Part shown: piece by piece, positions 61,771 to 64,000 of the stretch
How positions within the stretch are numbered: the stretch's first letter is position 1
Layout: each line of letters begins with the position of its first letter
From: Parascedosporium putredinis
Lineage: Eukaryota > Ascomycota > Sordariomycetes > Microascales > Microascaceae
NCBI GenBank assembly: GCA_949357655.1
Contig: CASHTG010000016.1
Location: 434,001 to 498,000, forward strand
Direction of reading: 5' to 3'
DNA length: 64,000 nt
The notes under the pieces: model-generated
The model's database searches: none
Told to the model about the DNA's origin: nothing
Seen by the model: the letters and a program-made list of their open reading frames with translations, nothing else
Program-made: the position numbers and the translations under genes

Positions 61771-64000
61771 TTATGGTATGGCATTCCACAAGCGGTGCCC
61801 GAGCATCACGACAATGGTCCACAGTCCTTGGGTAAAACAGCCATCGCACAAGACTGGGCTGGTCCAAACCTTGAGAGAAAGATGCCCCACGGCCCCGACC
61901 TCGGCGATGCAGAGGACGAGCTCCAGGACATTGGCAGTCGAGGCGCCGCCGGCCTGCCCCAGCCGAGAGATGGCGTCCCGGGACAGGAGCAGGGTGAGGA
62001 GGGCGCTCATCCCCAAACTGGCCCTCATGATCTGGACGCTGTTCTCGTTCGGACTTTGCCCGGCATAGACCCAAAGTCAATCACCACCACGAGGAACGCC
62101 GCATCGATACTTCGGAACCCTCGGCGGTCACCTGGCCCGCCAGACGACCCGGAGGGCGTAGCAGGGACTACGCCGGAAAATAGGCCGCGCTTCGCGTTCC
62201 TCGACGACCGTGATTTCGCAGCATTCTCCTCCTCCTGGCTCAGCGAGAACCCGCTGCTCAACATGTCGGCGAGAGAGTTTCGCGGATCGGCGCCCGTATT
62301 GTCCTGCGAGAAGAAGGACGGCGGCGCAAAATTCACATGGCCTTCGTCCGCTAGCTTCTTCTTGTCGCCGCCGAGCATGGTGCTCCCGCCGAAACGAGCG
62401 GTGAATATCTCCCGATCTTGCTTTATAGCCTGCGTTGCCGGGGAGCCGGGTTCACGAGTCTCTGGGCCGGCGCCTTGGGTGCGGGAGGGACCTTGGCCCA
62501 AAATGTCCGCTGCGACTGATCCCCGCGAGGGACGGGTGCGCCAAAGGGCTGTGCTTTGGCGACCCCAAAGTCCCGCAGCGCGGGGCAGGCTCCTCCGTAC
62601 GTTCCCAGTCCATCTCCTCGGCGTACGCCGCCTGGCTAGGCCGCGGCGGCGCCCGGCTCGGAGGGGGCTCAAGTGTGGCGAAGGGGGAGACCAGTCGAGC
62701 TATACGGGCTGTCGAGGCCACTCGTCCTCGCGCGACTCGGCGTGTTGAGTATGTCATTCAATACGTCGGAGAGGTTCTGGGTTGCACTCTCGCGTTTGGC
62801 ACCAGATCGAGTGATCCTTGGCTGCCGCACGGTTGGCATCTCTGCGGGCGCAAACAAGGGACTAGTGTCCAGCTTCACGCTCTTCCGGGCAAGAATATAG
62901 ACCTGTTACATCGCGGTATTAGACTGGTGCTCTTGGGAGTGCAGCAGAGTTTCTCCCATGGAATCGGGAACTTACATAGAATATGAGGCCAGCCACAAAG
63001 GTATGGATGGCAAACTGGGCGTTGGCTTGCTCCGTGTGCTCCACCTCGAGGCTGGCAATCTTGGGGAACAGGTACCTGGCCGTGGCTAGCATACCCTGGA
63101 ATGCATACCACTTAGGCAGCCCTACGATGGGCCTGGAGAATCCTCTCACCACCTCTGGAAACTTGGGATTCCACCAAATACCCAAGAGCGTCATTTGGAG
63201 AGAGATCCGGATCAAGCTGCCCGTGGAGGGTAGAAACCGGCTGGTCAAGTCCCAGGCGCGGAGCAGCCAGTGTTGCCTCGCCTCCAGGGAAAGGTCGGTG
63301 GAGACAACGTCGACGACGGCGGAGACGTGCCACAAGACCTGAGCTACGAAAGCGCTGTACCATAGCCACCTTCCTAGACCGTCCGTCAGCGACATCATGG
63401 TGCGTCTGCGGGGCGAGGTTCGATTTGCGCGACTCTTCTCCATGGCGGTGCGCAGGAAATCGGTTTTCGCAATGTAGCCCGCCGCGTTGAGCTTGGACAG
63501 GACCTTGGGCTCGCAGTCGGCGCACATTTGAGGATACCGGTCCTCCAGGTCTTGCCGAAATTTGTAGTATTTCCGCTCCAGGGCGGGATAGTCTGGGTGG
63601 TCGGGGTCATCGGGGAAGTACTGTGCCAAAGACGCGGTGTAAAGGTGCTGGTTCTTCAGGCACTGGGCGCAGAATATGCTTTGTGATGACTCGGGAGACT
63701 GCGGTGTCGGGGATCGCTGGAAGGCGTAGGCTTGCGACTGCGAGGCGGTGGTCGTCGCGACTGGAGGGTCGGTGATGTCGCCATCCTATATATCAAATTA
63801 CCATCGTTAGAGTCCTGCGCGCTCACTCTAGCGGGCGGCTGGTGCCGAGACATTTAGGAACGGAACAAGAAAGGGGGATCGTGACGTACTTCATCGAGGT
63901 AGTTCGTCGCATCGCAGCGAGGACAAAGGATCTCGCTCTGGCCTTCAAATCTGATGCCAGTTGGACAGTTGCAGTAGAAGCAGCGCAGGTTATGCGACCT
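61771..64000 (-). CDS. IMA1: inner nuclear membrane protein Ima1 (zinc-finger Ima1_N domain), 5' end outside window
   Basis: Homologues link heterochromatin and the cytoskeleton at the inner nuclear membrane (Ima1/Samp1/NET5). Visible exons: 64000-63890, 63785-62976, 62903-61771. The Ima1_N zinc domain opens with CFYCNCPTGIRFEGQSEILC and continues PRCDATNYLDE. A further Cys pair is in IFCAQCLKNQ and another in MCADCEPKV. Aromatic family residues follow (LERKYYKFRQDLEDRYP). Then come several membrane segments (WYSAFVAQVLWHVSAVV, LIRISLQMTLLGIWW, FAIHTFVAGLIFYVYILA), a Pro-rich nucleoplasmic region (AYAEEMDWE), and C-terminal membrane segments (MRASLGMSALLTLLL; TQGLWTIVVMLGHRLW). Four frame changes: about 62690-62715, 62582-62585, 62440-62443, 62073-62075. 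The start codon lies beyond the right edge. Confidence 0.85.

Overview
The window is nuclear DNA of a filamentous ascomycete (Pezizomycotina, probably Sordariomycetes). The genes are GC-rich, with short introns (GTAAGT/GTATGT donors, CTAAC-type branch points) and long intergenic stretches rich in C/T tracts. The gene set is fungal: acetylornithine aminotransferase, UFD2, a SPO22/ZIP4 meiotic protein, an RDS2/AcuM-type zinc-cluster activator, IMA1 and an AIM19-like protein. I see no tRNA, rRNA, CRISPR array or prokaryotic operon.

Layout. 1-1120 (-): membrane-anchored alpha/beta hydrolase, cut by the window edge. 3715-4851 (+): membrane-anchored HSP70/actin-like protein. 5782-7279 (+): mitochondrial acetylornithine aminotransferase (ARG8). 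8112-12038 (-): ubiquitin-chain factor UFD2. 13627-17052 (-): SPO22/ZIP4 meiotic TPR protein. 18211-21520 (-): RDS2/AcuM-type gluconeogenesis regulator. 25016-29379 (-): xanthine dehydrogenase. 31899-33671 (+): aldehyde dehydrogenase. 34359-36504 (+): kynurenine aminotransferase (BNA3). 38171-43325 (+): a large NLR-type gene. 43920-45126 (-): steroid 5-alpha-reductase-like enzyme. 46938-49551 (-): MINDY-type deubiquitinase. 51344-52479 (-): ER J-protein (HLJ1). 53372-53984 (+): AIM19-like mitochondrial protein. 54818-55806 (-): SIW14/OCA-type phosphatase. 61771-64000 (-): inner nuclear membrane protein IMA1, cut by the right edge.

Most genes are ordinary housekeeping genes without operon logic. 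They cover amino-acid, purine and tryptophan metabolism plus two ubiquitin-system genes. The outlier is the NLR at 38-43 kb: an N-terminal SesB-like alpha/beta hydrolase domain with Cys where the nucleophile Ser is expected, a NACHT NTPase, and 19 nearly identical 33-residue HEAT-type repeats. It lies next to a probable solo LTR and is more AT-rich outside the repeats. It is the best candidate for a non-self recognition or programmed-cell-death system.

A property of the whole window matters for any reader: 13 of the 16 genes are broken by apparent one-base frame changes, 34 in all, and nearly all sit in short homopolymers and look like a lost base. In every multi-exon model I built, adding back that number of bases restores a CDS length divisible by three. 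The pattern, which also hits essential genes, points to sequence or assembly error rather than pseudogenes.
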